NCBI GenBank assembly: GCA_046565505.1
Contig: JBKHYJ010000061.1
Span: 124,001-188,000, forward strand
Length of the DNA: 64,000 nt
Origin: JBKHYJ01 sp046565505
Lineage (GTDB): Bacteria; Acidobacteriota; Blastocatellia; UBA7656
Direction: 5' to 3'
This document shows, piece by piece, positions 26,049 through 34,350 of the stretch. Numbering within the stretch: the stretch's first letter is position 1; each line of letters begins with the position of its first letter. The notes beneath the pieces were generated by a model, which worked only from the letters and a program-made list of their open reading frames with translations, did no database searches and was not told the origin of the DNA. The position numbers were made by a program, and so were the translations under genes.

Positions 26049-26669
26049 TCAGCCGGAGCGGACCCGGCCGAGCACGCTTACGCCGGCCACGACAACGTCG
26101 CCTTTGCGCACGAGCACCTCGACCTCGCCCGGGACTATCACGTCCATGCGCGAGCTGAACTTCATGAGCCCCACGCGCTCGCCCATCGCGACCGTATCGC
26201 CCTGCTTCTTCCAGAGCACGATGCGGCGCGCCAGGACGCCCGCGATCTGGCGGAAGACTACCGTGACGTAGCGCCCCCGGATCGTCACGATGTTCTGCTC
26301 GTTTTCGACAGACGCGATGTCGCGCGAGGCCACATGAAACGAGCCGCGCTTGTAAACGACTTCGGTTATCTCGCCGGCGATCGGCGAGCGATTAATGTGC
26401 ACATTCATGGGAGACAGGAATATGGAAATCTGAGTCGGGGAGTCTTTAAGGCCGGGCTCGACGGCGGCCACGACCACGACGCGGCCGTCCGCCGGCGAGA
26501 TGATCAGGCGATCATCCGTCTGACACTCGCGCTCGGGGTCGCGGAAGAAGAACGCCATGAAGGCCGCCAGCAGGAGGCAGCAAATGGCCGCTATCCACCA
26601 GCCGAGCGCGGCGAGGGTCGCGGCCGGCACGAGGAACAGGACGACGTAGGGGATGCCCTCTTTTGCCAT
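26049..26669 (-). CDS. psd: phosphatidylserine decarboxylase (short type)
   Basis: 206 residues, the short archaeal-type proenzyme. It has two N-terminal membrane segments, then FRDPER, SPADGRVV, SIFLSPMNVHINRSPI with the conserved His, and near the end KFSSRMDVIVP. In typical members that last motif is FGSR, where the Ser becomes the pyruvoyl cofactor by self-cleavage; here the Gly is Ser (FSS), so cleavage would be between Ser and Ser. It is the first gene of a psd-pssA pair with 84 bases between, so product of PssA is the substrate of this enzyme. Confidence 0.88.
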   Translation of the reverse strand: MAKEGIPYVVLFLVPAATLAALGWWIAAICCLLLAAFMAFFFRDPERECQTDDRLIISPADGRVVVVAAVEPGLKDSPTQISIFLSPMNVHINRSPIAGEITEVVYKRGSFHVASRDIASVENEQNIVTIRGRYVTVVFRQIAGVLARRIVLWKKQGDTVAMGERVGLMKFSSRMDVIVPGEVEVLVRKGDVVVAGVSVLGRVRSG

Positions 26670-26747
26670 AGGAGTAACCGGCCATCGGCGGCCTGCATTC
26701 GGTCGGCGGTATCAGATTCATTAAAACATATCTAATGGGCCGCCCGC

Positions 26748-26769
26748 GCCGAAGGCTTCAGCCTTCGGC
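26748..26769. repeat. palindrome (REP-like)
   Basis: GCCGAAGGCT and AGCCTTCGGC form a 10-bp perfect palindrome with a 2-base centre. It lies in the 244-base gap between psd and the DUF465 gene. No T-tract follows on the minus strand, so I read it as a repetitive-type palindrome or a weak terminator of the DUF465 gene. Confidence 0.5.
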
Positions 26770-26786
26770 CGCAGGCTAAAATAAAA

Positions 26787-26854
26787 TTGGTTACTCCGCG
26801 GCGAATGCATGCGCACGCCAGGTGCGCGAAGGCTATCGGCTCGTGAGTAACCAG
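26787..26854. ncRNA. possible structured element with nested stems
   Basis: TTGGTTACTC (26787-26796) pairs with GAGTAACCAG (26845-26854), 10 bp counting a G-U. Inside is a second stem GCGCAC / GTGCGC (26811-26816 with 26822-26827, loop GCCAG). No promoter or poly-U signal was seen, so it may be a DNA element as well as an RNA. Confidence 0.35.
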
Positions 26855-26913
26855 TGATTGATCGGTGCTGGGCCGGCAGAGCTGGCTCGTCGCCAGCAAG
26901 CTCATCTTCAACC

Positions 26914-27159
26914 TCAGTGACCTGCGGCCCGCTGCTGCTCCCTGTAGCGGCGCAAGATCACTTCCATTTCGTCTTTCAAAGAGAGTTTCTTTTTCTTTAA
27001 GGTAGCCTCTTCCAATTGCTCCTCGGCGCTCGGGTAGTGCAGCGCAGCCAGTTCGCTCAACCTCTTCTCATAGCCGCTATGTTCATGCGCCAATTCCGCG
27101 AAGTGCGTGTCGTTGGCTAAAAGGTGCTGCTTGAGCGCTTCGGTATCAGAATAGCTCAT
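26914..27159 (-). CDS. DUF465 (YdcH-like) family protein
   Basis: 81 residues, mostly helical: EEQLEEATLKKKKLSLKDEM is the family signature of short helical-hairpin proteins, function unknown. The ATG at 27159 has AAGGAGGAG just upstream; a longer frame from 27210 is not needed. It is on its own between psd and an MFS gene. Confidence 0.78.
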   Translation of the reverse strand: MSYSDTEALKQHLLANDTHFAELAHEHSGYEKRLSELAALHYPSAEEQLEEATLKKKKLSLKDEMEVILRRYREQQRAAGH

Positions 27160-27282
27160 AGGATTTCTCCTCCTTTTGGGTTTAAAAAGACCGGCTTCAA
27201 TATCTGCCAAAATGGTACTTCAAAGCCCGCATTGATGCAAGAAGACCACCGGAGCTTGGGCGACTACATGAGAGGGTAACCG

Positions 27283-27317
27283 CGGGAGGCGGAAAGGGGC
27301 TTCGATCCCGCCTCCCG
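27283..27317. terminator. 10-bp hairpin behind the MFS unit
   Basis: CGGGAGGCGG and CCGCCTCCCG pair over 10 bp with a 15-base loop. It ends the small membrane-protein/MFS unit on the minus strand. No T-run. Confidence 0.45.
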
Positions 27318-27345
27318 TGTAAGAATAATCTCACGCGCCGCCGGG

Positions 27346-27546
27346 TTAATCCTCAACCATCACGCCGCGCCGGCGCGCGAAGCCCGCCCGCTCGGCCCAC
27401 CTCTGTCGGTCGGGGCTTGGCGGGGCCGACCCTCGCGGGTCTCGGCCGCCGCTCCCGCGCGCAGGCGAGTGGAGGCGCAGCGATACGGCCACGATGCCGA
27501 GGCTCAAAGATGCTATTAATATAAGCCCTAGCAGATTCATAACCAT
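27346..27546 (-). CDS. small single-span membrane protein
   Basis: 66 residues. One hydrophobic helix (LLGLILIASLSLGIVAVSL) followed by a basic, Pro/Arg-rich tail. It begins 24 bases behind the MFS stop; a TTG at 27570 directly at that stop is an alternative. Family not recognised. A chance frame cannot be excluded; the well-formed membrane span so close to a transporter is the main support. Confidence 0.4.
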   Translation of the reverse strand: MVMNLLGLILIASLSLGIVAVSLRLHSPARGSGGRDPRGSAPPSPDRQRWAERAGFARRRGVMVED

Positions 27547-27570
27547 CTCTACCGCGTCTCCATTTCGCAA

Positions 27571-28992
27571 TCACTCCACGTAGCTTTCACGGACTGCTCG
27601 CGCAGGCACGCTGAAGCTCTTGAGCCACATTGCGAGTAACCATACGACACCGGGGGATGCCGACAGCGCCCCCGAAACCATCAGCATCGTCAGAGGGCTG
27701 AACCATTTCAGCAGCCACCCCCCCACGATCATTGATACCGTCATCATAGCCAGTTCAAGCGACCGGTCCGTTGTGAACACCCTACCGCGGTATTCGTCCG
27801 GCACTATTTTCATCACCAGGGTCTCCTGTACGCCGAACTCCATCGCGATTACTAAACGGCTCATGGCTATGCAGAGGGCTATCAGCCCCAGCGATGGCAT
27901 CAGCCCGGCCATAGAGAACAGGATGCCGTGTACAACAAGCGACCACCCGATGAAATGCGTCGCCCGCCGCTCCCGCGCCACCCATGCGCCCGCACGCCGC
28001 GCCAACAACATCCCGAGGAATAACCCGACGCCGGCCGCCGTGAACAGCATCGCCACGCTCCAGTCGCCCCGCTCGCCTTCGGCGAATAGGTGGCCGCCTA
28101 TCTGGTCGTACAGAACGTTATTCATCCCGCCGCCGACCGCCCACCCGACGTTGACCATGATCGCCGCCCGCACGAACGACGTGGCCCATATGTAAGCGAG
28201 CCCTTCGCGCAAGTCCGTAAAGAACTGAATGGGTGCCTGCCCGGCCTGCTGCTCGGGGGCGGGGGCCGGCATTCGGCCCGCGTCCCCCGCGGTTAGCGCG
28301 TCGCCTGATTGCGTAATCAAGCGGTCGCCTTCGCCCGCGCTGTTGTGCGGACTCGCGGCGGCAGCCGTGACGACCGCCCCGGCCCCCCCCTGACGGCCCT
28401 TGCGCATCATGGTCGCCGGTATCACCGCTATGTAGCTTGCCGACGCGACGAACGAAACCGAGTCGACGACGAAGGCTATGTTGTAGCCGAACCTCGCGGC
28501 CGTCACGCCGCCCAGCGCCGAGCCCAGAGTGAACTGCAAGAAACGTGTCGAAAACATCAAGACGTTCGCGGTCAAAAGCTCGCGCGGCGAAACGAGGTTC
28601 GGGATTGAAGCGTTCTTGGCCGCTTCAAAAAAGACCGCCAGCGACGACATCATCGCGCTGCACACGCACACCGCCCACACCGAACCGAGCGACGCCGCGC
28701 CCAGGTAAGAGAGCGCGACCAGCGCGCGCAGCAGGTCTGTCGCGATCATTATCCGCTTGCGCGAGCGGCGGTCTACGAACACGCCCGCGACCGGCGCGAC
28801 GAGCAGGAACGGCAGCAGACGCGCGACCAGCAGCGCCGTCGTCGCGAGCGCCGTACCGGAGAACATGCGGACGAGGCCCAACTCTGCGATGAAGGAAAAC
28901 CATGTCCCGAGCTCGCTTATGAGCTGGCCCGCCCATAGCCTGCGGAAGTTTTTATTGCCCCTCAGCAATTCGCTGTATGTCGCCGACAACAT
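27571..28992 (-). CDS. MFS transporter, EntS/ENTS-like
   Basis: 473 residues with about 12 membrane spans and a long cytoplasmic loop (Ala/Gly-rich, around residues 200-260). The N-terminus NFRRLWAGQLISELGTWFSF and VAPVAGVFVDRRSRKRIMI (the motif A loop) are typical of the EntS-type major facilitator proteins that export siderophores or small molecules. No siderophore gene is present, so the cargo is unknown. Confidence 0.8.
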   Translation of the reverse strand: MLSATYSELLRGNKNFRRLWAGQLISELGTWFSFIAELGLVRMFSGTALATTALLVARLLPFLLVAPVAGVFVDRRSRKRIMIATDLLRALVALSYLGAASLGSVWAVCVCSAMMSSLAVFFEAAKNASIPNLVSPRELLTANVLMFSTRFLQFTLGSALGGVTAARFGYNIAFVVDSVSFVASASYIAVIPATMMRKGRQGGAGAVVTAAAASPHNSAGEGDRLITQSGDALTAGDAGRMPAPAPEQQAGQAPIQFFTDLREGLAYIWATSFVRAAIMVNVGWAVGGGMNNVLYDQIGGHLFAEGERGDWSVAMLFTAAGVGLFLGMLLARRAGAWVARERRATHFIGWSLVVHGILFSMAGLMPSLGLIALCIAMSRLVIAMEFGVQETLVMKIVPDEYRGRVFTTDRSLELAMMTVSMIVGGWLLKWFSPLTMLMVSGALSASPGVVWLLAMWLKSFSVPARAVRESYVE

Positions 28993-29127
28993 GATTTACT
29001 CCGAGCTTCTCGGCGAAGCTTCTATCGGTGGACCGCGGGCACGACCGGGGCGAAGCTAAAAGCTATTCGCCCCCTGTAAGCGACCACCGCGCCCTATTGC
29101 ATTCCGACCTGGGTTTAAAGTTCCGTA

Positions 29128-29167
29128 AAAATCAAAAGCCGCCAGCGTCAAACTTGACACTGGCGGC
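29128..29167 (-). terminator. strong intrinsic terminator on minus strand
   Basis: GCCGCCAG and CTGGCGGC (8 bp), then a mismatch, then GTCAA / TTGAC, form a long stem. On the minus strand it runs into TTTTGATTTTTA. It must end a transcript that begins between 29168 and about 29690, where no gene is evident. Confidence 0.75.
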
Positions 29168-29622
29168 TGTCGCGCTTGACGCTTTGATCTGCTAAGGCCC
29201 GCTGGGGGTATCCTGACCCATCTCGACAAACGGCGTGATGGCGATACGCTGGCCCGAAAGTATGCTCTCGACGAGAGAGACTCCGAACGCGGCGCACCAG
29301 AGGGCGCCAGCCGGGTCAGCAATTAATGATTTGTGCGCGTTCTTCATATGATTCTCTCCGCTCGACGTGACTATCTACGTCGGCCGACGCCCCGCGGGTT
29401 CAATTTTTTTCGCGGACGGCGCTAAGCCCATTCGGATGTCCCAAGATAAACCTCTAACGTTTTTGTGTCAACTATTTTCAACGGAATTTACGGAATTTTC
29501 AGATGAAAGTAGCCGCGCGTCACGTCAGGCACTCGGGCCGAGTATATTTAATCCCCGCGCGCTTCGCGCAGAGTGCGAAGCGCGGCTAAAGTGTTGGCCG
29601 GTATTTATGTTTGGCATGCGCC

Positions 29623-29651
29623 TTGACAATGAAAAGACCATTCCGTATTCT
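29623..29651 (+). promoter_or_regulatory. sigma70 promoter of rplM-rpsI
   Basis: TTGACA (29623-29628), 17-base spacer, TATTCT (29646-29651). Transcription would start near 29658, giving a leader of about 35 bases before the rplM ATG. Confidence 0.8.
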
Positions 29652-29692
29652 TTTTGTTCGTCTTCTTTACGATAAATTTGGAGATTCGTATC

Positions 29693-30136
29693 ATGAGCAC
29701 ATTCATTCCGAGCGGGAAGAACCTTGAGCAGAGCCGCAAGTGGTTCATCATTGACGCCGATGGTCAAACCGTGGGCAGGCTGGCGAGCGAGGCCGCGCGC
29801 ATATTGATGGGAAAGAATAAGCCCACCTATACGCCATACATAGATGTCGGCGACCACGTCGTCGTCGTCAACGCCGAGAAGGTGGTCTTCACAGGGAACA
29901 AGTTACAGGATAAAGTTTATCGCCATCACACGGGCTGGCCCGGCGGCCTCAAAGAAATCACCGCCCAGAAGCAGTTGCAGAAGCACCCCGAGCGAATACT
30001 TGAAGCCGCGATCCGCGGCATGCTGCCGAAGAACAAGCTCGGCCGGCACATGGGCAAAAAGCTCAAGGTCTATGCCGGCGTCGACCACCCGCACAAGGCG
30101 CAGCAGCCCGAGGTCTATGAGCTCGGGAGAAAGTAA
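29693..30136 (+). CDS. rplM: 50S ribosomal protein L13
   Basis: 147 residues, the normal size. Motifs include RKWFIIDADGQTVGRLASEA, then GDHVVVVNAEKVVFTGNK, HTGWPGGL and AIRGMLPKNKLGR, all characteristic. L13 binds 23S rRNA early in 50S assembly. ATG 29693 has TTGGAG nearby; an earlier in-frame start lacks one. First gene of the rplM-rpsI operon. Confidence 0.98.
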   Translation: MSTFIPSGKNLEQSRKWFIIDADGQTVGRLASEAARILMGKNKPTYTPYIDVGDHVVVVNAEKVVFTGNKLQDKVYRHHTGWPGGLKEITAQKQLQKHPERILEAAIRGMLPKNKLGRHMGKKLKVYAGVDHPHKAQQPEVYELGRK

Positions 30137-30208
30137 CGTTATTGGCCCGAGCTTCCGCGATATTAAATCATCGACGACCGGGCCGCATGATTTGAAGGAG
30201 AGTTGATA

Positions 30209-30604
30209 GTGGCAGACACGATTCAAAACTACGGCACGGGCCGCCGCAAGAGCGCGACGGCGCGGGTCTTCATCAAGCCCGGCACCGGAGAGATCATAGT
30301 CAACAAGCGCAGGTTCGAGGAGTACTTCCAGAACGAGACGCATCGCATGGTCATACGGCAGCCGCTTCACCTGACGGATTCCGTCGGCAAGCTCGACATA
30401 CTCGTCAACGTGGACGGCGGCGGCCCCGCCGGTCAGGCCGGCGCCGTGCGCCACGGGCTGACTCGCGCCCTGATGGACCTCAACCCTGAGTTCAGGTCGC
30501 GCCTGAAGAAGGCCGGCTTCATCACACGCGACCCGCGGGCAAAAGAGCGCAAGAAGTACGGCCAGAAGGGCGCGCGCAAGCGGTTCCAGTTCTCAAAACG
30601 CTAG
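30209..30604 (+). CDS. rpsI: 30S ribosomal protein S9
   Basis: 131 residues. Starts ADTIQNYGTGRRKSATARVF and ends GARKRFQFSKR, the basic tail reaching the decoding centre. Start chosen as GTG 30209, which lies 8 bases after AAGGAG; a TTG at 30203 is too close to that site. It follows rplM as usual. Confidence 0.98.
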   Translation: MADTIQNYGTGRRKSATARVFIKPGTGEIIVNKRRFEEYFQNETHRMVIRQPLHLTDSVGKLDILVNVDGGGPAGQAGAVRHGLTRALMDLNPEFRSRLKKAGFITRDPRAKERKKYGQKGARKRFQFSKR

Positions 30605-30618
30605 CCCGATTGCGGCGC

Positions 30619-30688
30619 ACGGGTTTCGGACCTCAGACTCGAGGAGAGTCGCCTGCCCCTTCAATCCGAGGCCCGGAGTCTGCGGTCG
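30619..30688. repeat. heptad-type facing arms between rpsI and rpsB
   Basis: Left arm GGTTTCG-GACCTCA-GACTCGA and right arm AATCCGA-GGCCCGG-AGTCTGC each read in 7-base steps. CAGACTC (30634-30640) pairs exactly with GAGTCTG (30676-30682), and the pairing extends with one mismatch to GACC/GGTC. It sits in the 184-base gap before rpsB. Confidence 0.5.
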
Positions 30689-30788
30689 GCGAATCCATTG
30701 CCGGTTCACGGGGTTGGTTGTTCCAGCAGGAAACAATTGGAACGCGGGCCGGTGAGTACATAAACCAATTCAATTTTAGGAGGAACGA

Positions 30789-31958
30789 TTGGCTACAGTA
30801 ACCATGAAGGAACTGCTTGAAGCCGGGGTCCACTTCGGGCACCAGGTCAGGCGGTGGAATCCGAAGATGAAGGAATACATCTTCGGCGAGCGCAACGGAA
30901 TCTACATCATTGACCTTCAGAAGACCCAGCGACTCTTCAAAGAAGCTGTCAAATTCGTAACACAAAAAGCCCTGGACGGCTCCAGCTTCCTGTTCGTAGG
31001 GACCAAGCGCCAGGCGCAGGACGCCGTCGAGGAGGAGGCCAAGCGCTGCGGCCAGTACTACATCAATCAGCGGTGGCTCGGCGGGCTGCTCACGAACTTT
31101 CAGACGGTTCAGAAGTCTATTCAGCGGATGAAAGACATAGAGGCCATGCGCACGGATGGCCGCTTCGACGCGCTGACCAAGAAGGAGCGGCTACAGCTCG
31201 AGCGCGAGCACAGCGCCCTGGAGAAGAACCTCGCGGGCATACGCGACATGCGCGGGCTGCCCGACGTGATCTTCATCATCGACTCGAACAAAGAAGAAAT
31301 AGCCGTGCACGAGGCCAACAAGCTCGGCATCACCACTGTCGCCATAGTCGACACGAATTGCAATCCTGACGGCATAGATTACATCGTGCCCGGGAATGAC
31401 GACGCGCTCCGCGCGGTCCGCCTGTTCGCGTCGAAGATGGCCGACGCCATAATCGAAGGCCAGCAGATGCTCAAAGAGGGCGGGGCCGAAGCGGGCGAGG
31501 AGGGCGAAGGCGCGGAGGCTTCCGCTGCCGCCGCCGGGGCCGAGCCGCCCGCGCGAGCTGACCGAGGCGAGCGCGGCGAGCGCCGTGATAGAGGCGGCCG
31601 CGGCCGCGGCGACCGCCGCGGCGGGCGGCGCACGACTTACGTCCCGCCTGGGGCGCCTCCGATCCCGGAACCGCTCGCCCCTGTCCCGCCTGAGACCGGC
31701 GCTGCCGCCCCGTCGGGCGCGGGCACGGCCGCCCAGGTAAAGCAAAACGACGTGCAAATGTCTCAGCCGGGCCACCGCGGGCGACACGAGCCATTCAAGG
31801 GTGAGCAAGAAAGCGTGCCGGCGCAGACCGTCCCCAGCGAGACGCCCGTCCCGGGCGCGTTCGCGCAGCAGAATGGCAACGAGACGAGCGACAGGGAGCC
31901 CGGCGCGGTTCAGCACCCGGGGGACAAGGCCGCCGAGGCGGTCGAGGCGGCAGAGTAA
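30789..31958 (+). CDS. rpsB: 30S ribosomal protein S2 with long C-terminal tail
   Basis: 389 residues; the core S2 (about 235 residues) is normal: ELLEAGVHFGHQVRRWNPKM, FVGTKRQAQDAVEEEA, RWLGGLLTNFQT, PDVIFIIDSNKEEIAVHEA. After about residue 236 comes a 150-residue low-complexity tail: acidic Ala/Glu, then Arg/Gly-rich (ERGERRDRGGRGRGDRRGG), then Pro/Ala-rich. S2 is usually 230-260 residues. TTG start at 30789 with AGGAGG upstream. First gene of rpsB-tsf-pyrH-frr. Confidence 0.96.
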   Translation: MATVTMKELLEAGVHFGHQVRRWNPKMKEYIFGERNGIYIIDLQKTQRLFKEAVKFVTQKALDGSSFLFVGTKRQAQDAVEEEAKRCGQYYINQRWLGGLLTNFQTVQKSIQRMKDIEAMRTDGRFDALTKKERLQLEREHSALEKNLAGIRDMRGLPDVIFIIDSNKEEIAVHEANKLGITTVAIVDTNCNPDGIDYIVPGNDDALRAVRLFASKMADAIIEGQQMLKEGGAEAGEEGEGAEASAAAAGAEPPARADRGERGERRDRGGRGRGDRRGGRRTTYVPPGAPPIPEPLAPVPPETGAAAPSGAGTAAQVKQNDVQMSQPGHRGRHEPFKGEQESVPAQTVPSETPVPGAFAQQNGNETSDREPGAVQHPGDKAAEAVEAAE

Positions 31959-32105
31959 AGCTACGTATGAGTACGCGCGAACTGGATCACAGGTGAACGC
32001 GGGCGGGAAGTCGGGGTCGCTCACCCCGCCCATCTGCGTTCACCCGCGACGGTTTAATCTGTGTTTATCTTTGATCTCACACTTGAGAAAGAGAGTCAGG
32101 CAGTA

Positions 32106-32783
32106 ATGGGAAATCCAATATCACCAGCAGCGATCAAGGCGCTCAGGGAAAAGACAGGCGCCGGCATGATGGAGTGCAAGCGCGCGCTCACCGAAGCCGA
32201 GGGCAACGAAGATAAAGCCATAGAGTTTTTGCGTAAGCAAGGGCTTGCCTCCGCAACGAAGAAGGCGGGGCGCGTGGCGGCCGAGGGGCTGGTCGACTCC
32301 TATATACATGCGGGCGGGAAGATAGGCGTGCTCGTGGAGGTCAATTGCGAGACGGACTTCGTCGCGCGCGGCGAAGAGTTCCGGTCGTTCGTTCACGACC
32401 TTGCGATGCACGTGGCCGCCGCAGAGCCCCGCTTCCTCACCAAAGAGGAGGTCTCCCAGGAAACGCTCGACAAGGAGCGCGAGATCGCCCTGGAGCAGGC
32501 GCGCAACGACCCGAAGAACGCCAACAAGCCCGAACAGGTGCTCGAAAAGATAGTCGAGGGTCGGATGAGCAAATTCTATCAGGAAGTCTGTTTGATGGAG
32601 CAGCCATTCGTCAAGGACCAGAACATGACCGTGAGCCAGCTAGTGACCTCGATGATTTCAAAGACTGGCGAGAACATCAAGGTGCGCCGGTTCGTCCGCT
32701 TCAAGATGGGCGAAGGACTCGAAAAGCGAGTCTCCGACATCGGGGCGGATGTTCGAGACCTGCTCGGCGGCGGGAACCAGTGA
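32106..32783 (+). CDS. tsf: elongation factor Ts
   Basis: 225 residues, the shorter form of the guanine-nucleotide exchange factor for EF-Tu. Motifs: AIKALREKTGAGMMECKRAL, the TDFVARGEEF core region, and the C-terminal coiled segment. Size is between the Thermus (196) and E. coli (283) proteins. ATG at 32106 has GAGAG upstream. Confidence 0.97.
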   Translation: MGNPISPAAIKALREKTGAGMMECKRALTEAEGNEDKAIEFLRKQGLASATKKAGRVAAEGLVDSYIHAGGKIGVLVEVNCETDFVARGEEFRSFVHDLAMHVAAAEPRFLTKEEVSQETLDKEREIALEQARNDPKNANKPEQVLEKIVEGRMSKFYQEVCLMEQPFVKDQNMTVSQLVTSMISKTGENIKVRRFVRFKMGEGLEKRVSDIGADVRDLLGGGNQ

Positions 32784-32790
32784 AATCGCA

Positions 32791-32818
32791 AAAAGCCTCT
32801 CGCACGAGAGGCTTTTTT
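32791..32818 (+). terminator. intrinsic terminator after tsf
   Basis: AAAAGCCTCT and AGAGGCTTTT form a stem around CGCACG, followed by a T-run (32813-32818). It separates rpsB-tsf from pyrH, so pyrH-frr may depend on read-through or on their own promoter. Confidence 0.9.
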
Positions 32819-32856
32819 ATTGTCCGCTCCAGCGCCACCTATCCCGATCAAAATAT

Positions 32857-33624
32857 ATGTCGTCGAAACCAAAGGCAATCTACGGGCGCATACTGTTGAA
32901 ACTGTCAGGCGAGGCCCTGATGGGGGACCAGGGCTTCGGCATAGACCCGGCGACCCTAACGCGTATAGCGCGCGAGATTAAGGACGTGCGCGGCCTCGAC
33001 GTTGAGATAGCGATAGTGGTCGGCGGCGGGAACATCTTCCGCGGCGTCGCCCTATCGGCGCGCGGGATGGACCGCGCGTCGGCCGACCACATGGGTATGC
33101 TCGCGACCGCCATAAACGCGCTCGCGCTCCAGGACGCGCTCGAAAAGGAGGGCGTCTTCACGCGGGTGATGTCGGCCATAGAGATGAACAAGATTGCCGA
33201 GCCATTCATACGGCGCCGCGCAATCCGCCACCTTGAAAAAAGGCGCGTCGTCATCTTCGCCGCGGGCACGGGGAACCCTTACTTCACGACGGATTCAGCC
33301 GCCGCCCTCCGCGCACTTGAGATCAGGGCCGACGCGATTTTGAAAGGCACAAAAGTGGAGGGCATCTACACCGCGGACCCGGCCGTGGACGCCACGGCCA
33401 CTATGTTTGACGCCATCTCTTATCTCGATGTTATTCAGATGGACCTCAAGGTGATGGACACGTCGGCCATCAGCCTCGTCCGCGAGCGCGGCGTCCCCAT
33501 ACATGTCTTCAACCTGTACACGCCGGGGAACATTAGGCGCGTGGTCTGCGGAGAGAAGGTCGGGTCGGTAGTCTGCACGGAACCGCCGCAGGAGTCCAGG
33601 GGGCAGCAGTCGGGTTCGGCCTAA
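32857..33624 (+). CDS. pyrH: UMP kinase
   Basis: 255 residues, phosphorylates UMP to UDP. Motifs: RILLKLSGEALMG, VVGGGNIFRGV, DHMGMLATAINALALQ, FAAGTGNPYFTTDSAAALRA and KVEGIYTADP. Conserved neighbours tsf and frr. No good Shine-Dalgarno before the ATG at 32857. The last 15 residues form a variable tail. Confidence 0.97.
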   Translation: MSSKPKAIYGRILLKLSGEALMGDQGFGIDPATLTRIAREIKDVRGLDVEIAIVVGGGNIFRGVALSARGMDRASADHMGMLATAINALALQDALEKEGVFTRVMSAIEMNKIAEPFIRRRAIRHLEKRRVVIFAAGTGNPYFTTDSAAALRALEIRADAILKGTKVEGIYTADPAVDATATMFDAISYLDVIQMDLKVMDTSAISLVRERGVPIHVFNLYTPGNIRRVVCGEKVGSVVCTEPPQESRGQQSGSA

Positions 33625-33631
33625 CGTTCTG

Positions 33632-33738
33632 GTTTTGGATTGTAGATGGCATGCTCGGCGCGCGGCCTTCTCAAGTCTTAACTCAAAGTCGGTTGGCTGC
33701 TTTACTTATCCCCAACCCGAAATCTAAAATCTAAATTC
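33632..33738. repeat. heptad-repeat facing arms between pyrH and frr
   Basis: Left arm GTTTTGG-ATTGTAG-ATGG at 33632-33648, right arm GAAATCTAAAATCTAAATTC at 33719-33738 in reverse orientation. Both have a 7-base period. About 70 bases separate the arms. The right arm lies some 50 bases before the frr ATG. Confidence 0.5.
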
Positions 33739-33789
33739 GGGCGGCGGGCCCGCGCGCGGGACGCGCCAGGAAAATCTAAGGGGGTCGGA

Positions 33790-34350
33790 ATGGAGATCAA
33801 AGACGTAATCAACGACGCGCGCAAGCGAATGGATAGCGCGGTGGAAGACTCTCGCAAGAAACTTTCAACCGTGAGGACGGGGCGCGCGTCCGTGAGCTTG
33901 TTGGACAACGTGACGGTCGAGTATTACGGCACGCAGATGCCGCTCAACCAGGTCGCCACCATTCACGCGCCGGAGGCGACGCTGATCACCGTACAGCCAT
34001 TTGATCCCACGCAGTTAGGCTCGCTGGAAAAAGCCATACGCGCTTCGGACCTGGGGTTGAACCCCTCGAACGACGGCAAGCTGATCCGCGTCCCGATCCC
34101 GCCGCTCACGGAAGAGCGGCGCAGGCAGATGGTCAAGGTCGTTCATGAGATCGCCGAAGAACACCGGACCGCCATACGTAACGTGCGCCGGGACGCGAAC
34201 GACCATCTCAAAAAGATGCTTAAAGACAAGGCTATCTCGGAAGACGTGGAGAAGGATGGCCTCGAACAGATTCAGAAACTCACCGACCAGCATATAACTA
34301 AAATAAACGAGGTCGCCGAGCACAAAGAGAAGGAAATCATGACCGTCTAG
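33790..34350 (+). CDS. frr: ribosome recycling factor
   Basis: 186 residues, normal length. Begins EIKDVINDARKRMDSAVED, contains TVRTGRASVSLLDNVTVEYYG and the RRQMVKVVHEIAEEHRTAIR helix, and LTDQHITKINEVAEHKEKEI at the end. It separates the post-termination ribosome with EF-G. GGGGTCGGAATGG gives the start. Confidence 0.98.
   Translation: MEIKDVINDARKRMDSAVEDSRKKLSTVRTGRASVSLLDNVTVEYYGTQMPLNQVATIHAPEATLITVQPFDPTQLGSLEKAIRASDLGLNPSNDGKLIRVPIPPLTEERRRQMVKVVHEIAEEHRTAIRNVRRDANDHLKKMLKDKAISEDVEKDGLEQIQKLTDQHITKINEVAEHKEKEIMTV

Larger units (their letters stand above)
28993..29692. other. 700-base gene-poor region before rplM
   Basis: No supported protein gene. It holds a minus-strand intrinsic terminator at 29128-29167 with a possible short transcript upstream of it, and the rplM promoter at 29623. 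Frames in this stretch are short. Just upstream of the terminator, a minus-strand start (ATG at 29348, GGAGAG upstream) stops after 10 codons, but a frame one base away would read on for about 50 codons, ending at 29192. Confidence 0.6.

Noticed and set aside
27353..27574. 73-residue minus frame overlapping the MFS stop
   Set aside because: Competes with the 27346-27546 frame, which has a clean membrane helix; this one is Arg/Pro-rich with no feature.
29056..29322. 88-residue minus frame in the gap before rplM
   Set aside because: It runs through the terminator hairpin at 29138-29167 and has no homology or ribosome-binding site.
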